Positions 28,877-37,974 of a stretch of DNA of 64,000 nucleotides are shown one piece after another; within the stretch, counting starts at the first letter, position 1; each line of letters opens with the position of its first letter. Under the pieces are notes generated by a model. It was not told where the DNA came from and made no database searches. It saw only the letters and a program-made list of their open reading frames with translations. Source of the stretch: Actinomyces qiguomingii (GTDB lineage: Bacteria > Actinomycetota > Actinomycetes > Actinomycetales > Actinomycetaceae); contig NZ_CP025228.1 in NCBI RefSeq assembly GCF_004102025.1, positions 2,232,001-2,296,000 of the forward strand. Reading direction: 5' to 3'. The position numbers were made by a program, and so were the translations under genes.

Positions 28877-31164
28877 GCGCCGCCACCCCGTCCTCCGGCA
28901 CCGCCGACCGGCCGCAGCTGCGGCCCGTAGACGAACGACTGATCGCCACCGGCACCGTCCTGGATACGATCGTGGCCGCGCGGCGCGAGCGCCTGCCCGA
29001 GCTGCGCGCCCGCTTCGGGCACCTGCGCGCCGAGCAGCTGGAGCCGTCCCGGCGTTCCTTCGCCGACGCCCTGCGCACCCGCTCCGGCAAGCACGTGAGC
29101 CCGCGTCCCGCCCTGATCATGGAGTGCAAGTCTGCCTCGCCCTCGCGCGGCACCATCCGCTCCAACTACGACCCGGCCTCGCTGGCCCGCGCCTACGCGC
29201 CGTGGGCGGCGGCCGTGTCGGTGCTGACCGAGCCGGACCGCTTCAACGGCTCCTTCGAGGACCTGGCCGCCGTGCGCGCAGTGGTCGACGTGCCGGTGCT
29301 GTGCAAGGACTTCATCGTCGATCCGGTCCAGGTGCTGGCCGCCCGCAGCCTGGGGGCGGACGCGATCCTGCTGATGCTCTCGGTGGTGCCCGACGACGTC
29401 TACGCCGAGCTGGCGCAGCTGGCGCACTCGCTGGGCATGGAGGTGCTCACGGAGGTGTCCACCCAGGAGGAGATGCACCGGGCCACCGCCCTGGGGGCGC
29501 GGGTGATCGGCATCAATAACCGCGACCTGCGCACCCTGGCCACCGACATCTCCCGCACGGAGCAGATGGCGCCGCTGGCGCCGTCGGGCGTGGTGCTGGT
29601 GGGCGAGTCCGGGGTGGAGACCGCCGACGACGTGCGGCGTCTGGCCGGGCAGGTGGACGCCCTGCTGATCGGCTCGGCCCTGTCCGCGGCCCCCGACCCG
29701 GGAGTGGTGGCCGAGGCGCTGGCCACCGCCGTGCCCATGCCCACAAGGGATGCGGCGCGCCCCGCTGCCGCGGACGCCGTCGAGCCCAGTGGCGGCGCAA
29801 CAGACGCGGTCCCGGTGCGCCGGGAGCACGCCGACCACACGCACCCGCGGCTGAGTGCCTACTTCGGCCCCTACGGCGGCCAGTACGTGCCCGAGCTGCT
29901 GATCCCCGCACTGGACCAGCTCGAGGATGCCTTTATCGACGCCCAGTCGGACCCGTCCTTCGCCGCCGAGCTGGACGAGCTCCTGCGCCGCTACCTGGGG
30001 CGCCCCACCCCGGTGACCGAGTTGCACAACTTGCCCCGCGAGGGCAACGCCCGCATCTTCCTCAAGCGGGAGGACCTGGTGCACGGCGGCGCCCACAAGG
30101 GCAACCAGGTGCTGGGGCAGGCGCTGCTGGCCAAGCGCATGGGCAAGACCCGCATCATCGCCGAGACGGGCGCCGGCCAGCACGGCACCGCCACCGCCAT
30201 GGTGTGCGCCCTGCTGGGTCTGGACTGCACCATCTACATGGGTGCCACCGACGTGGTGCGGCAGGCCGCCAATGTGGAGCGCATGGAGCTGATGGGGGCG
30301 CGGGTGGTGCCCGTGGCCAGTGGCGCCGGCACCCTGAAGGACGCCGTCAACGAGGCCCTGCGCGACTGGACCGCCTCCTTCGCCACCACCCACTACCTGC
30401 TGGGCACGGCCGCCGGGGCACACCCCTTCCCCACAATCGTGCACGAATACCACCGCTGCATCTCTATTGAGGCGCGCGCCCAGATCCTGGCCCTGACCGG
30501 GCGGCTGCCCGATCAGGTGATCGCCTGCGTGGGCGGCGGCTCGAACGCGATCGGCATGTTCTCCGAGTTCATCGACGACGTCGGCGTCGGCCTGATCGGG
30601 GTGGAGCCGGCCGGCGAGGGGCTGGACACGCCCCGCAACGGCGCCCCCATCAACAATGGCACCACCGGCATTCTCCACGGCGCCCGCAGCTACCTGATGC
30701 GCACCCTGGAGGGACAGGTGGAGGAGTCCTTCTCCGTGTCGGCGGGGCTGGACTACCCCGGCGTCGGTCCCGAGCACGCCTGGCTGGCCGACTCCGGGCG
30801 CGCCCGGTACTTGGCCATCACCGACGACGAGGCGGTGGAGGCCTTCCGGCTGCTGAGCCGCTGGGAGGGCATCATCCCGGCCCTGGAGTCCGCCCACGCG
30901 CTCGCCCAGGCACTGAAGATTGCGCGCGAGACGCCCGCCGACGCGCCCACCCCGCACCTGCTGGTGTGCCTGTCGGGGCGCGGGGACAAGGACCTGGAGC
31001 AGGTGCGCATGCGCCTGGGCGGAAGCTTCTCCGAGGACTCCGCCGTTGCCCGGGCCGCCGCCATGGTCGAGGAAATGGGCAAGCGCACCGAGTACCTGTC
31101 GCTGACGCGCACCGGGGCGGCCACCGCACCGTCTACGCCGAGCCATGTGCCAGAGGAGGCCTGA
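28873..31164 (+). CDS. trpCB: Indole-3-glycerol-phosphate synthase / tryptophan synthase beta fusion
   Basis: A 763-residue bifunctional protein. Residues ~25-285 are TrpC, which closes the indole ring: [42 protein letters not shown] and ALLIGSAL are visible. A Pro/Ala-rich linker (~286-320) leads to TrpB (~325-725), with the PLP lysine in GGAHKGNQ (K409), [20 protein letters not shown] and LSGRGDKD. About 45 extra residues follow the TrpB domain. Fusion brings the indole-glycerol-phosphate producer next to the beta chain that receives indole from TrpA. The usual TrpC-TrpF fusion is not present and no trpF is in the window, so the isomerase step must be done elsewhere (possibly a PriA-type HisA). 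Confidence 0.96.
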   Translation: MSAATPSSGTADRPQLRPVDERLIATGTVLDTIVAARRERLPELRARFGHLRAEQLEPSRRSFADALRTRSGKHVSPRPALIMECKSASPSRGTIRSNYDPASLARAYAPWAAAVSVLTEPDRFNGSFEDLAAVRAVVDVPVLCKDFIVDPVQVLAARSLGADAILLMLSVVPDDVYAELAQLAHSLGMEVLTEVSTQEEMHRATALGARVIGINNRDLRTLATDISRTEQMAPLAPSGVVLVGESGVETADDVRRLAGQVDALLIGSALSAAPDPGVVAEALATAVPMPTRDAARPAAADAVEPSGGATDAVPVRREHADHTHPRLSAYFGPYGGQYVPELLIPALDQLEDAFIDAQSDPSFAAELDELLRRYLGRPTPVTELHNLPREGNARIFLKREDLVHGGAHKGNQVLGQALLAKRMGKTRIIAETGAGQHGTATAMVCALLGLDCTIYMGATDVVRQAANVERMELMGARVVPVASGAGTLKDAVNEALRDWTASFATTHYLLGTAAGAHPFPTIVHEYHRCISIEARAQILALTGRLPDQVIACVGGGSNAIGMFSEFIDDVGVGLIGVEPAGEGLDTPRNGAPINNGTTGILHGARSYLMRTLEGQVEESFSVSAGLDYPGVGPEHAWLADSGRARYLAITDDEAVEAFRLLSRWEGIIPALESAHALAQALKIARETPADAPTPHLLVCLSGRGDKDLEQVRMRLGGSFSEDSAVARAAAMVEEMGKRTEYLSLTRTGAATAPSTPSHVPEEA

Positions 31165-31165
31165 A

Positions 31166-32041
31166 ATGAGCCGCTACCCCGCCATGTTCTCCCGTCTGGC
31201 CGACGCCGGGGAGGGCGCCTTCGTGCCCTTCGTCATGGTCGGCGACCCCACCCCCACGGCGTCCGAGGCCATTATCGAGGCGCTCATCGCCGGTGGCGCG
31301 GACGCCCTGGAACTCGGCACCCCCTTCTCCGACCCGGTGGCCGACGGGCCGACCATTCAGCGCGCACACCTGCGCGCGCTGGGCGCCGGGGCGAGCCTGG
31401 CCGACTGCCTGGCGGTGGTGGCGCGGGTGCGCGCGCGCCACCCTCAGCTGCCCATCGGCATGCTCATCTACGGCAATGTGCCCTTCGCAATCGGGCTGGA
31501 GGACTTCTACGCCCGCTGCGCCGCCGCCGGCATCGACTCGGTGCTGCTGCCGGACGTGCCGGTGCGCCAGTCCGCGGAGTTCTCCGCCGCCGCCGCGGCC
31601 GCCGGGATCGACGCCGTCTACATCGCTCCGCCGTCGGCCTCCGCCCTGACCCTGGATGCGGTGGCGGCGGCCTCGCGCGGCTACGTGTACGCGGTCTCCC
31701 GGGCCGGCGTGACCGGCACCGAGCGCGCCTCCTCCACCGCGGGACTGGCGCAGTCGGTGGCGCGGCTGCGGCAGGACGCGGCCGCGCCGGTGATGCTGGG
31801 CTTCGGCATCTCGGCTCCCGAGCAGGTGGCCGAGGCGATTGCCGCAGGCGCGGATGGGGCGATCTCCGGCTCGGCGACGGTGAAGATTATCGAGTCCCAC
31901 GTGCCGACACTGGCCCGCCTGGCGCAGGATTCCGGTGAGGACTCCCCCGCGTACGCCGCCGCCCTGGAATCCCTCCAGGCCGAGCTGCGCGACTTCGTCG
32001 CCGCCATGAAGGCCGCCACCCGCCGAGGTCGGTCGAAATAA
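31166..32041 (+). CDS. trpA: Tryptophan synthase alpha chain
   Basis: TrpA cleaves indole-3-glycerol phosphate to indole, which passes to TrpB. The 291-residue barrel has FVMVGDPTP, LELGTPFSDPVADGP with both catalytic-region acids, LIYGNVPFA, LLPDVPV, YVYAVSRAGVTG and MLGFGIS. AGGAGG lies before the ATG at 31166, one base after the fusion gene's stop. The final codons and the TAA stop come from the first unit of a 22-bp tandem repeat (RRGRSK tail), which implies that the repeat inserted or expanded at the very end of the gene and replaced its original C-terminus. Confidence 0.95.
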   Translation: MSRYPAMFSRLADAGEGAFVPFVMVGDPTPTASEAIIEALIAGGADALELGTPFSDPVADGPTIQRAHLRALGAGASLADCLAVVARVRARHPQLPIGMLIYGNVPFAIGLEDFYARCAAAGIDSVLLPDVPVRQSAEFSAAAAAAGIDAVYIAPPSASALTLDAVAAASRGYVYAVSRAGVTGTERASSTAGLAQSVARLRQDAAAPVMLGFGISAPEQVAEAIAAGADGAISGSATVKIIESHVPTLARLAQDSGEDSPAYAAALESLQAELRDFVAAMKAATRRGRSK

Positions 32042-32091
32042 CCATCGAGGTCGGTCGAAATAACCACCGAGGTCGGTAGAAGTTACGTGCC
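32025..32091 (+). repeat. 22-bp tandem repeat, three units, at the trpA stop
   Basis: Units start at 32025, 32047 and 32069: GAGGTCGGTCGAAATAACCA plus two bases, the third degenerate. The reverse complement matches the four-unit array at 51061-51148 in about 20 of 22 positions. No spacers separate the units. Confidence 0.85.
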
Positions 32092-32401
32092 GAGTCTCAC
32101 CGCGGTTCGCCATGCGGACAGGCCTGGATAGTCGCCTCCGCCCTGCCCTATGGTCCCAAGTGTGTTCAGTCATGTCCCGTTCCGTTTGGTCGCTGGCACC
32201 GCCGTCGACCGCTTCGGCGCGGCCGAGATGTGTATGTGTCGCGGTATCCGCATCACCGCTGCCGACTGACACGCCATCCCTTTAGACACGAGCTGCGTCG
32301 GCAGGTGCCTGCCGACGACTCCTGATGTGTCTGTCCCCTAGCGGGCCCCACTTGTCGGGGCAGGTCCTGACGCGTACGCAGCAGTACCCGAAAGGTCTGC
32401 C
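32092..32401. other. Intergenic region with two hairpins before the exporter operon
   Basis: No gene is seen in these 310 bases. GTCGGCAGG (32297-32305) and CCTGCCGAC (32308-32316) form a perfect nine-base inverted repeat with a two-base centre, and GCCCC...GGGGC (32345-32361) forms a small hairpin nearer the gene. They may be a trp operon terminator, an operator or a leader-RNA element; I cannot match a known riboswitch. Confidence 0.4.
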
Positions 32402-32599
32402 ATGCCCCCTGCCAGCCACACGTACCGTAATACCAAGGCCGCGGACAGTCATGTAGACGTCCCGCCCACCACGGTCATCCCGCCCGACGGCGACGGAAAG
32501 TTCTCCCTGAGCGAGGACTGGCTCGCCACCATCACCGGCCTTGCCCTGCTCGGCCTCGCCCTGCTCGGCATCATTCCGGACATCTCGGGGTGGCTGTGA
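32402..32599 (+). CDS. Small membrane protein preceding a YeiH-type exporter
   Basis: A 65-residue protein with a polar N-terminal half (PPASHTYRNTKAADSH) and one membrane helix (about 42-62, TITGLALLGLALLGII) just before the C-terminus. Its stop overlaps the ATG of the transporter gene (TGATG), so the two are translationally coupled. Small partner proteins of this kind are known for several transporters, but I do not recognise this family. The ATG at 32402 has AAAGG upstream. Confidence 0.7.
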   Translation: MPPASHTYRNTKAADSHVDVPPTTVIPPDGDGKFSLSEDWLATITGLALLGLALLGIIPDISGWL

Positions 32600-33786
32600 T
32601 GAGTGGTACCCGCGTCGGCGCACCCGCCGCCACCGTCCCCGACGCCGAGCGCAGCCCCGGTACCCGTCCGGAGTCCACCTCCCCGGGCTGGACCGTGCTC
32701 GGCGTCATCGTAGTCGTCGGCCTGGCCGCCGCCGTCGACTACCTCAGCAGCCATATCCCCGCCTGGAGCGAGGGCACCTGGTTCGGCGCGATCGCCGGAA
32801 CGATCGAGTTTCCCGTTTACGCCATCGCCCTGGGCTTCGCCGCCAATGCAATCCTGTCCGCGCTGGGAGTCATGGAGCGCCTGTCCGCGGCGTTCCGCAC
32901 CGAGTTCTTCATCAAGACGGGCCTGGTACTCCTGGGGTCCACCGTCAATATCAACGTGATCGCCTCGGCGGCGGCGCCTGCAGTCATTCAGGCCCTGCTC
33001 ATGATCTCGACGGTCTTCCTGTTCACCTGGTGGATCGCCGGCCTGCTGCGCGTGGAGCCGCACCTGAAGGCGCTGCTGGCCACCGCACTGTCGGTCTGCG
33101 GGGTCTCGGCCGCCGTGGCGGCGGCGGGCGCCGTCAACGCCAAGCGAGAACAGCTCGCCTACACGGCCGGGCTGGTTGTGGTCTTCGCCCTGCCGAGCAT
33201 CTTCCTGCTGCCCTGGCTCGCCGCCCTGATGGGGCTGTCCGCGCCGGTGGCGGGAGCCTGGATCGGCGGAAACATCGACACCACCGCGGCAGTGACCGCC
33301 GCCGGGGCCGTCGCCGGTGAGGAGGTGCTCGAATTCGCCGCGATTGTGAAGATGACGCAGAACGCCTTGATCGGCTTCGTAGCCGTGGGCCTGTCCCTCT
33401 GGTTCTCCCTGCGCGTGGACCGCGGCGCCGGTAGCACCGCCGCGTCCCGTCCCGGTTGGCACGAGGTCTGGCAGCGCTTCCCGAAGTTCGTTCTCGGCTT
33501 CATCGCCGCGTCGGTACTGGTCTCCGCCATCGCCGCCGCCGCGCCCGGCCTGGTCGCGGACGAAACCAGTTGGTTGAGCACCGGCCTGGCCTCCGCCAAG
33601 GCGCTGCAGACCCTGTTCTTCACCCTGGCCTTCGTATCAATCGGCCTGGAGTTCCGTGCTGGCGCCCTGCGGGAGGCCGGCTGGAAGCCCGTGCTGGTGT
33701 TCCTCGCCGGCACGCTCTGCAATCTGGTGGCAGGCCTGCTCTACGCCCAGGCCCTGTTCGGCTGGGCCTTCGGCGGACTGTTCTAG
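32599..33786 (+). CDS. YeiH-family (PSE) putative sulfate exporter
   Basis: A 395-residue polytopic protein with about ten helices. The family-typical segments are EFFIKTGLVLLGSTVN, ALLATALSVCGVSAAVAAAGAV, GAWIGGNIDTTAAVTAAG and VKMTQNALIGF, matching the conserved bacterial YeiH group, which is annotated as putative sulfate export without firm biochemical proof for most members. ATG 32599 overlaps the stop of the 65-residue protein; a GTG nine bases earlier is possible. It ends in a strong bidirectional hairpin before a convergent response-regulator gene. Confidence 0.88.
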   Translation: MSGTRVGAPAATVPDAERSPGTRPESTSPGWTVLGVIVVVGLAAAVDYLSSHIPAWSEGTWFGAIAGTIEFPVYAIALGFAANAILSALGVMERLSAAFRTEFFIKTGLVLLGSTVNINVIASAAAPAVIQALLMISTVFLFTWWIAGLLRVEPHLKALLATALSVCGVSAAVAAAGAVNAKREQLAYTAGLVVVFALPSIFLLPWLAALMGLSAPVAGAWIGGNIDTTAAVTAAGAVAGEEVLEFAAIVKMTQNALIGFVAVGLSLWFSLRVDRGAGSTAASRPGWHEVWQRFPKFVLGFIAASVLVSAIAAAAPGLVADETSWLSTGLASAKALQTLFFTLAFVSIGLEFRAGALREAGWKPVLVFLAGTLCNLVAGLLYAQALFGWAFGGLF

Positions 33787-33791
33787 CGGTT

Positions 33792-33841
33792 CCGGTCGGG
33801 GTAGGCGGTGTACCTTCCCCCGCACCGCCGACGCCGACCGG
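33792..33841. terminator. Long hairpin between convergent genes
   Basis: CCGGTCGG and GGCGGTG on the left pair with CACCGCC and CCGACCGG on the right, with small internal bulges and a loop of about a dozen bases. Placement between the exporter stop and the response-regulator stop suggests a shared terminator. Confidence 0.6.
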
Positions 33842-33878
33842 GACCAGGCCGCGTCCCGATCCGGACGGTTCCGGTTGG

Positions 33879-34577
33879 CTATGGCGCGGGCTCGGTCAGC
33901 AGCTCATCGACGTCGACGACGCCGGTGCGCAGTGCCAGCAGCACCAGCTGCACCCGGTCCCGCGCCCCGGTCTTGGCCGGCAAGTGGGTCACGTGCGTCT
34001 TCACAGTCGCCATGGACAGCCACAGCCGGTCGCAGATCTCCTGGTTGGTCAGCCCCCGGGCGATCAGGGCCAGTACCTCCGTCTCTCGCCGTGTCAGCCC
34101 GTCTGGCAGCCGCGCATGCCGGGGGCTGGCGCCGACCTGCTTCTCCTGACCAGTGCGGACGGCGGTCAGAAGCCGCCGCGTAGGTCCGGGCGAGATGACC
34201 GAGTCACCCACGTGAACGGTGCGCACTGCCTCGATGAGGCGCTCCGGGGGTGTGTTCTTCAGCAGGAAGCCCGAGGCGCCCGCCTCAATGGCGCCCATGA
34301 CGTATCCGTCGGTATCGAAGGTGGTGAGGATGACGATGCGGCCATGCGCCCCCGCCTGAATTAGGCGCCGGGTGGTGGCCAGGCCGTCCATACCAGGCAT
34401 CTGCACATCCAGCAGGACCACATCCACTGGGTCGTCCTGCGCCCGCCGCAATGCCTGGCCGCCGTCGGTGGCCTGCCAGCACACCTCAATGTCCGGCTGC
34501 GCCTCAAGCAGCATGGCCAGTCCTGCAGTGAACAGCGGCTCGTCATCCACCAGCGCCACCCTGATGGAGGCGTTCAT
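33879..34577 (-). CDS. NarL/LuxR-family response regulator
   Basis: A 232-residue regulator. The receiver has VDDEPLF, phospho-acceptor D57 in VVLLDVQMPGMDG, T in ILTTFDTD and the lysine in FLLKNTPPE. The C-terminal LuxR helix-turn-helix (about 165-225) reads LTRRETEVLALIARGLTNQEI and STATVKTHV-like LSMATVKTHV. ATG 34577 overlaps the kinase stop by four bases, so it is co-expressed with the kinase. The pair is divergent from an ABC exporter operon at 36111-38832, its probable target by position. Confidence 0.93.
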   Translation of the reverse strand: MNASIRVALVDDEPLFTAGLAMLLEAQPDIEVCWQATDGGQALRRAQDDPVDVVLLDVQMPGMDGLATTRRLIQAGAHGRIVILTTFDTDGYVMGAIEAGASGFLLKNTPPERLIEAVRTVHVGDSVISPGPTRRLLTAVRTGQEKQVGASPRHARLPDGLTRRETEVLALIARGLTNQEICDRLWLSMATVKTHVTHLPAKTGARDRVQLVLLALRTGVVDVDELLTEPAP

Positions 34578-35926
34578 GCCGCCTCCCCCGGACGTGCCGG
34601 TTCCTGCACCCCGGTCCCGGTTGGTGATGCCGGTACGACGGCGTGCACGCGCCAGCCGCCCTCGGTACATTCCCCGGCCTCGAGGTGCCCGCCGACCGCC
34701 GCTGCACGCTCGCGCATGGTTGTCAGTCCCTTTCCTCTTCGCGCCGCTGTCCCCGCCGCTACGCCCCCGGCGGGGCCCGGGAGCCCATTCTCGACGACGA
34801 GGTCGATCCGGTCCTCATCGGCCAGTATTCGAACCGAGGCAGTAGCGCCGCTTGCGTGCCGCATCACATTGGTCAAGGCCTCTTGCGCACAGCGGTACAC
34901 GGCCGCGCCCACCGGGGCCGGAGGCTCGGCGTAATAGCGCAGGTCGAGGGTAAGCGGCACACCCGCCCGCCGCACTTGCGCGACCAGTCGTGGTATGTCA
35001 TCAAGGCCCGGTAGCGCGCCGGCCGGTGCCCCGGTCCCGTCCGGCCGCGTAACAGCCTGGGCCGCTGTCGGCGCCTCGCGGTCGGCGCCTAGCATGTCCA
35101 CCAGGGAGTGCACCTCGGCAACGGCACGCCGACTCGTACTTCCGATCACCGCCAGCGCCTGTGCGGCGGCGTCAGGATCGGTAGACAGGACGGCCCGGGC
35201 CCCCTCGGCCTGCATCCCGATAACGGACAGTGAGTGCCCCAGCAGGTCGTGCACGTCCCGAGCGACCCGCTGCCTTTCGGCGCTGACCGCCAGGTGCCGT
35301 TCAGCCTCCTGGCGGGAGGCCAGGATCCGGGCGCGTTCCAGGGCCTGCTCGACCCGCTCGCGGGAACGTCTGCGCAGCAGGCCCACCAGGACGGCGACGG
35401 TAATGAAGGCCCAAGTCACCGTGAGGATGATCAGTTCGGATCCCGGGACGGGCGGGTTGATCAGCTCGTTGGCGGCGCGCAGGGAGCCGACGGCGCCGCC
35501 GAAGTACCCCAGTCCCAGCAGGAGCCAGGCGTGGGGACGCGGCACGCGGCTGGCGCAGGTCTCCGCCGCCACCAGGCAGGCGGCGACGGCAAGCACGGAT
35601 AGCTCATCGTAGATCAGCACGTGACCGGTCAGGGCCGCACCGATTACGACGACCGCAGCCGTCGGGCCGACACGCCTCAGGGCGATGCCGACGCAGCACA
35701 CTGTCAGGATGACTAGGTAAGCACCACCATCACCCAGTTCCGCGCGTATACCCGCACCGGGCAGCGAGTCCGGCGGCGCAGGCGGATTCCAGGCGCACAG
35801 GTAGGCCAGAGCCGCGGCCAGCAGCATGTCGGCCGCTCCGGGGCGGGACCACGTCCTGCGGCGCCGCTCTCCAGAGCCTGAGCCTGATACCGGTACTCCT
35901 GCGCCCGCCACCCCGCCGTCGTTCAT
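34574..35926 (-). CDS. NarL-type sensor histidine kinase (HisKA_3)
   Basis: A 450-residue kinase with five or six membrane segments in residues 30-185, no extracellular domain of note, then the HisKA_3 dimerisation helix with ARDVHDLLGHSLSV (acceptor H226), and an ATPase domain with EALTNVMRHA (N-box) and GKGLTTMRERAAAVGG. DesK/LiaS-like kinases of this build commonly respond to envelope stress or membrane-active compounds and regulate neighbouring ABC exporters; this fits the divergent ABC operon but remains inference. The ATG lies at 35926. Confidence 0.93.
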   Translation of the reverse strand: MNDGGVAGAGVPVSGSGSGERRRRTWSRPGAADMLLAAALAYLCAWNPPAPPDSLPGAGIRAELGDGGAYLVILTVCCVGIALRRVGPTAAVVVIGAALTGHVLIYDELSVLAVAACLVAAETCASRVPRPHAWLLLGLGYFGGAVGSLRAANELINPPVPGSELIILTVTWAFITVAVLVGLLRRRSRERVEQALERARILASRQEAERHLAVSAERQRVARDVHDLLGHSLSVIGMQAEGARAVLSTDPDAAAQALAVIGSTSRRAVAEVHSLVDMLGADREAPTAAQAVTRPDGTGAPAGALPGLDDIPRLVAQVRRAGVPLTLDLRYYAEPPAPVGAAVYRCAQEALTNVMRHASGATASVRILADEDRIDLVVENGLPGPAGGVAAGTAARRGKGLTTMRERAAAVGGHLEAGECTEGGWRVHAVVPASPTGTGVQEPARPGEAA

Positions 35927-36110
35927 CCTCGTGCTACCTCTCTACGCCCGCGAGCGGGACCTCCCGCCCCGGTCGTCATCCGGTGATCGACGGTAGCGGC
36001 ACGACGGGAGCCGGTCGTCATACCCGGGTATGAGTCCAGCGCCCGCACGCAGCCGAACTTCCGACTCGGGCCTGACGCCATCGGCGGCGCAACCAGGAAT
36101 GCTGCAGGGC

Positions 36111-37133
36111 ATGGACACAGTCGCACTCACCCATCCCGGGCGTAACCGGGGCGACGCCGCGGCGGGAGCGTCGGACGCCGTCGTCGTCACCGGGGCATTG
36201 ACCAAGACCTTCGGCAGGGGCGCCACTGCACGCACCGCCGTCGACCGCCTCAACCTGGTAATTCCCCGTGGCGTCGTCTACGGCTTCCTGGGTCCCAACG
36301 GCTCCGGCAAGTCCACGACCATGAAACTGCTGCTGGGCCTGCTCACGCCGACCTCCGGGAGCATCCGCATTTTCGGCTCCCCACTCGACCGGCGCCACCG
36401 GGGAGCACTCATGGCGCGCATCGGTTCCATGATTGAGCAGCCACCCGGCTACGGGCACCTGACCGGCGCGGAGAACATGCGCCTGGTGCAGCGGATGCTG
36501 GCACTGTCTGATGCGCAGGTTAAGCGGGCGCTGGCCCTGGTGCGCCTGACCGCGCACCGTGACCGCCTGGTGAAGACCTACTCGATGGGCATGAAGCAGC
36601 GCCTGGGGATTGCCATGGCACTGGCCCGGCAGCCTGAGCTACTCATCCTGGACGAGCCGACCAATGGTCTGGACCCCGCCGGCATCGAGGAGATCCGCAA
36701 GCTGCTGGTGTCCTTGGCGGGTGAGGGGGTGACGGTGATGGTCTCCAGTCACCTGCTTGATGAGATCGACCGCATGGCGGGCGTAATCGGCGTCCTGTCA
36801 GCCGGGAGCCTGGTATTTCAGGGCACGCGCGCCGAGCTCATGCGTCGCTCAGTGCCGGACCTGCTGCTAGTCACACCCCGGCCGGAGGCGGTCACGCCGG
36901 CGCTGCTGGCCGGGCTCGGGACGGGAACTCAGGCCGGCGCCGCAGCGGACCGCCCGAGCGTCATGACTCCAACGCAGGCGGGCGTACGCATCCCCGGCCT
37001 GTCCCCCGACGCCGTAGCCGAGCTGGTGCGACGTCTGGTGGCGCAGGGGATTGCCGTACATGAGTTGCGGCGCGAGTCGCAGAGCCTGGAGGACGTCTTT
37101 ATGGACCTGACTGGCGGAGCGGGGGCGCTGTGA
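36111..37133 (+). CDS. ABC transporter ATP-binding protein (exporter type)
   Basis: A ~340-residue ATPase of the drug/bacteriocin-exporter group. GPNGSGKST (Walker A), YSMGMKQRLGIAMAL (signature), LLILDEPTNGLD (Walker B) and VSSHLLDEI (H-loop) are all intact, followed by a ~120-residue C-terminal domain. The start is uncertain: 36111, 36099 and 36030 are all in frame, none with a strong ribosome site; 36111 gives the usual distance to Walker A. Its stop overlaps the start of the first permease (TGATG). Confidence 0.9.
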   Translation: MDTVALTHPGRNRGDAAAGASDAVVVTGALTKTFGRGATARTAVDRLNLVIPRGVVYGFLGPNGSGKSTTMKLLLGLLTPTSGSIRIFGSPLDRRHRGALMARIGSMIEQPPGYGHLTGAENMRLVQRMLALSDAQVKRALALVRLTAHRDRLVKTYSMGMKQRLGIAMALARQPELLILDEPTNGLDPAGIEEIRKLLVSLAGEGVTVMVSSHLLDEIDRMAGVIGVLSAGSLVFQGTRAELMRRSVPDLLLVTPRPEAVTPALLAGLGTGTQAGAAADRPSVMTPTQAGVRIPGLSPDAVAELVRRLVAQGIAVHELRRESQSLEDVFMDLTGGAGAL

Positions 37134-37969
37134 TGACTGCCCTGTCCTGGGGCACCGCCCCCTCCGCTAGCGTACGCGCCGTATCCCCGTCTACCGCTGA
37201 ACGGCGCATCCCCTTCACCGCCGCCGTCCGGTTGGAGCTGGCCAAGACGCGGCGGCTGCACACCACGGTGGTAGTCGTCGTGCTGGAGCTGGCGGCTCTC
37301 CTGCTCGCCGCGCCGCTGACCGCGTCCTCCCAGGCTGGCCTGAGTGATCCGGCCGGGCGCCCCTGGGAGGCGCTATTGCTGCAGTATGCGCTGGTCAACG
37401 CCCTGTTCTCCCCGATCCTGGTTTCCGTGGTGGCCAGTCGGCTGACGGATATCGAGCACGCCTCCGCCGGCTGGTACCTGGCTGCGACGGCCGGGCTGAC
37501 GCCGGGACGGTTATGCCGGGCCAAGCTCTCAGCCTTGGCAGCCGTGCTCGTGCCGGCGCTGGTATTGCAGACGGTGGCGCTGACGGGCGTGGCCCGCGCC
37601 GTCGGCGCCACCTTGCCGCTGCCGGTATGGGCGTGGGCCGGCTACACCATCGGCCTGGTTGCCATTGACCTGGCCATGTGCGCGCTGCACGTCCTGCTCG
37701 CCGCACTCGTCGACAACCAGGTCCTGTGCGTGGGAGTGGGTCTGCTGGGGGCATTCGTCGCCGTATACATGTTCCTCGCCCCGCAGTGGCTGGCGCGTCT
37801 GCTGCCCTGGGGCTACTGGGCGCTGATCTGCCCCGTCGCCCAGACCGGCACCCGCCTGGGCGAGGTGGCGATCGTGACTCCCCCGATGGGCTGGATAGCG
37901 GGGTTCCTCTGCCTGGCGGCCACCTGCTTCCTGCTAGTGACCGCACGACTGGATCGGATAGAGAGGTGA
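37133..37969 (+). CDS. ABC-2 type permease 1
   Basis: A 278-residue membrane protein with six predicted helices. The N-terminus carries the RLELAKTRRLHTTVVVVVLEL type segment seen in lantibiotic-immunity-like ABC-2 permeases. It starts at an ATG overlapping the ATPase stop and is followed after five bases by a second permease, forming the usual ATPase-permease-permease exporter. Substrate unknown; cationic peptide or bacteriocin self-protection is the usual role for this layout beside a NarL-type two-component system. Confidence 0.85.
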   Translation: MTALSWGTAPSASVRAVSPSTAERRIPFTAAVRLELAKTRRLHTTVVVVVLELAALLLAAPLTASSQAGLSDPAGRPWEALLLQYALVNALFSPILVSVVASRLTDIEHASAGWYLAATAGLTPGRLCRAKLSALAAVLVPALVLQTVALTGVARAVGATLPLPVWAWAGYTIGLVAIDLAMCALHVLLAALVDNQVLCVGVGLLGAFVAVYMFLAPQWLARLLPWGYWALICPVAQTGTRLGEVAIVTPPMGWIAGFLCLAATCFLLVTARLDRIER

Positions 37970-37974
37970 TCAGC

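Noticed and set aside
28618..31146. Long minus-strand open frame (842 codons) opposite trpD/trpCB
   Set aside because: It is antisense to strongly recognised enzymes, is dominated by Gly/Ala/Arg/His as expected for a shadow in high-GC DNA, and has no family motif.
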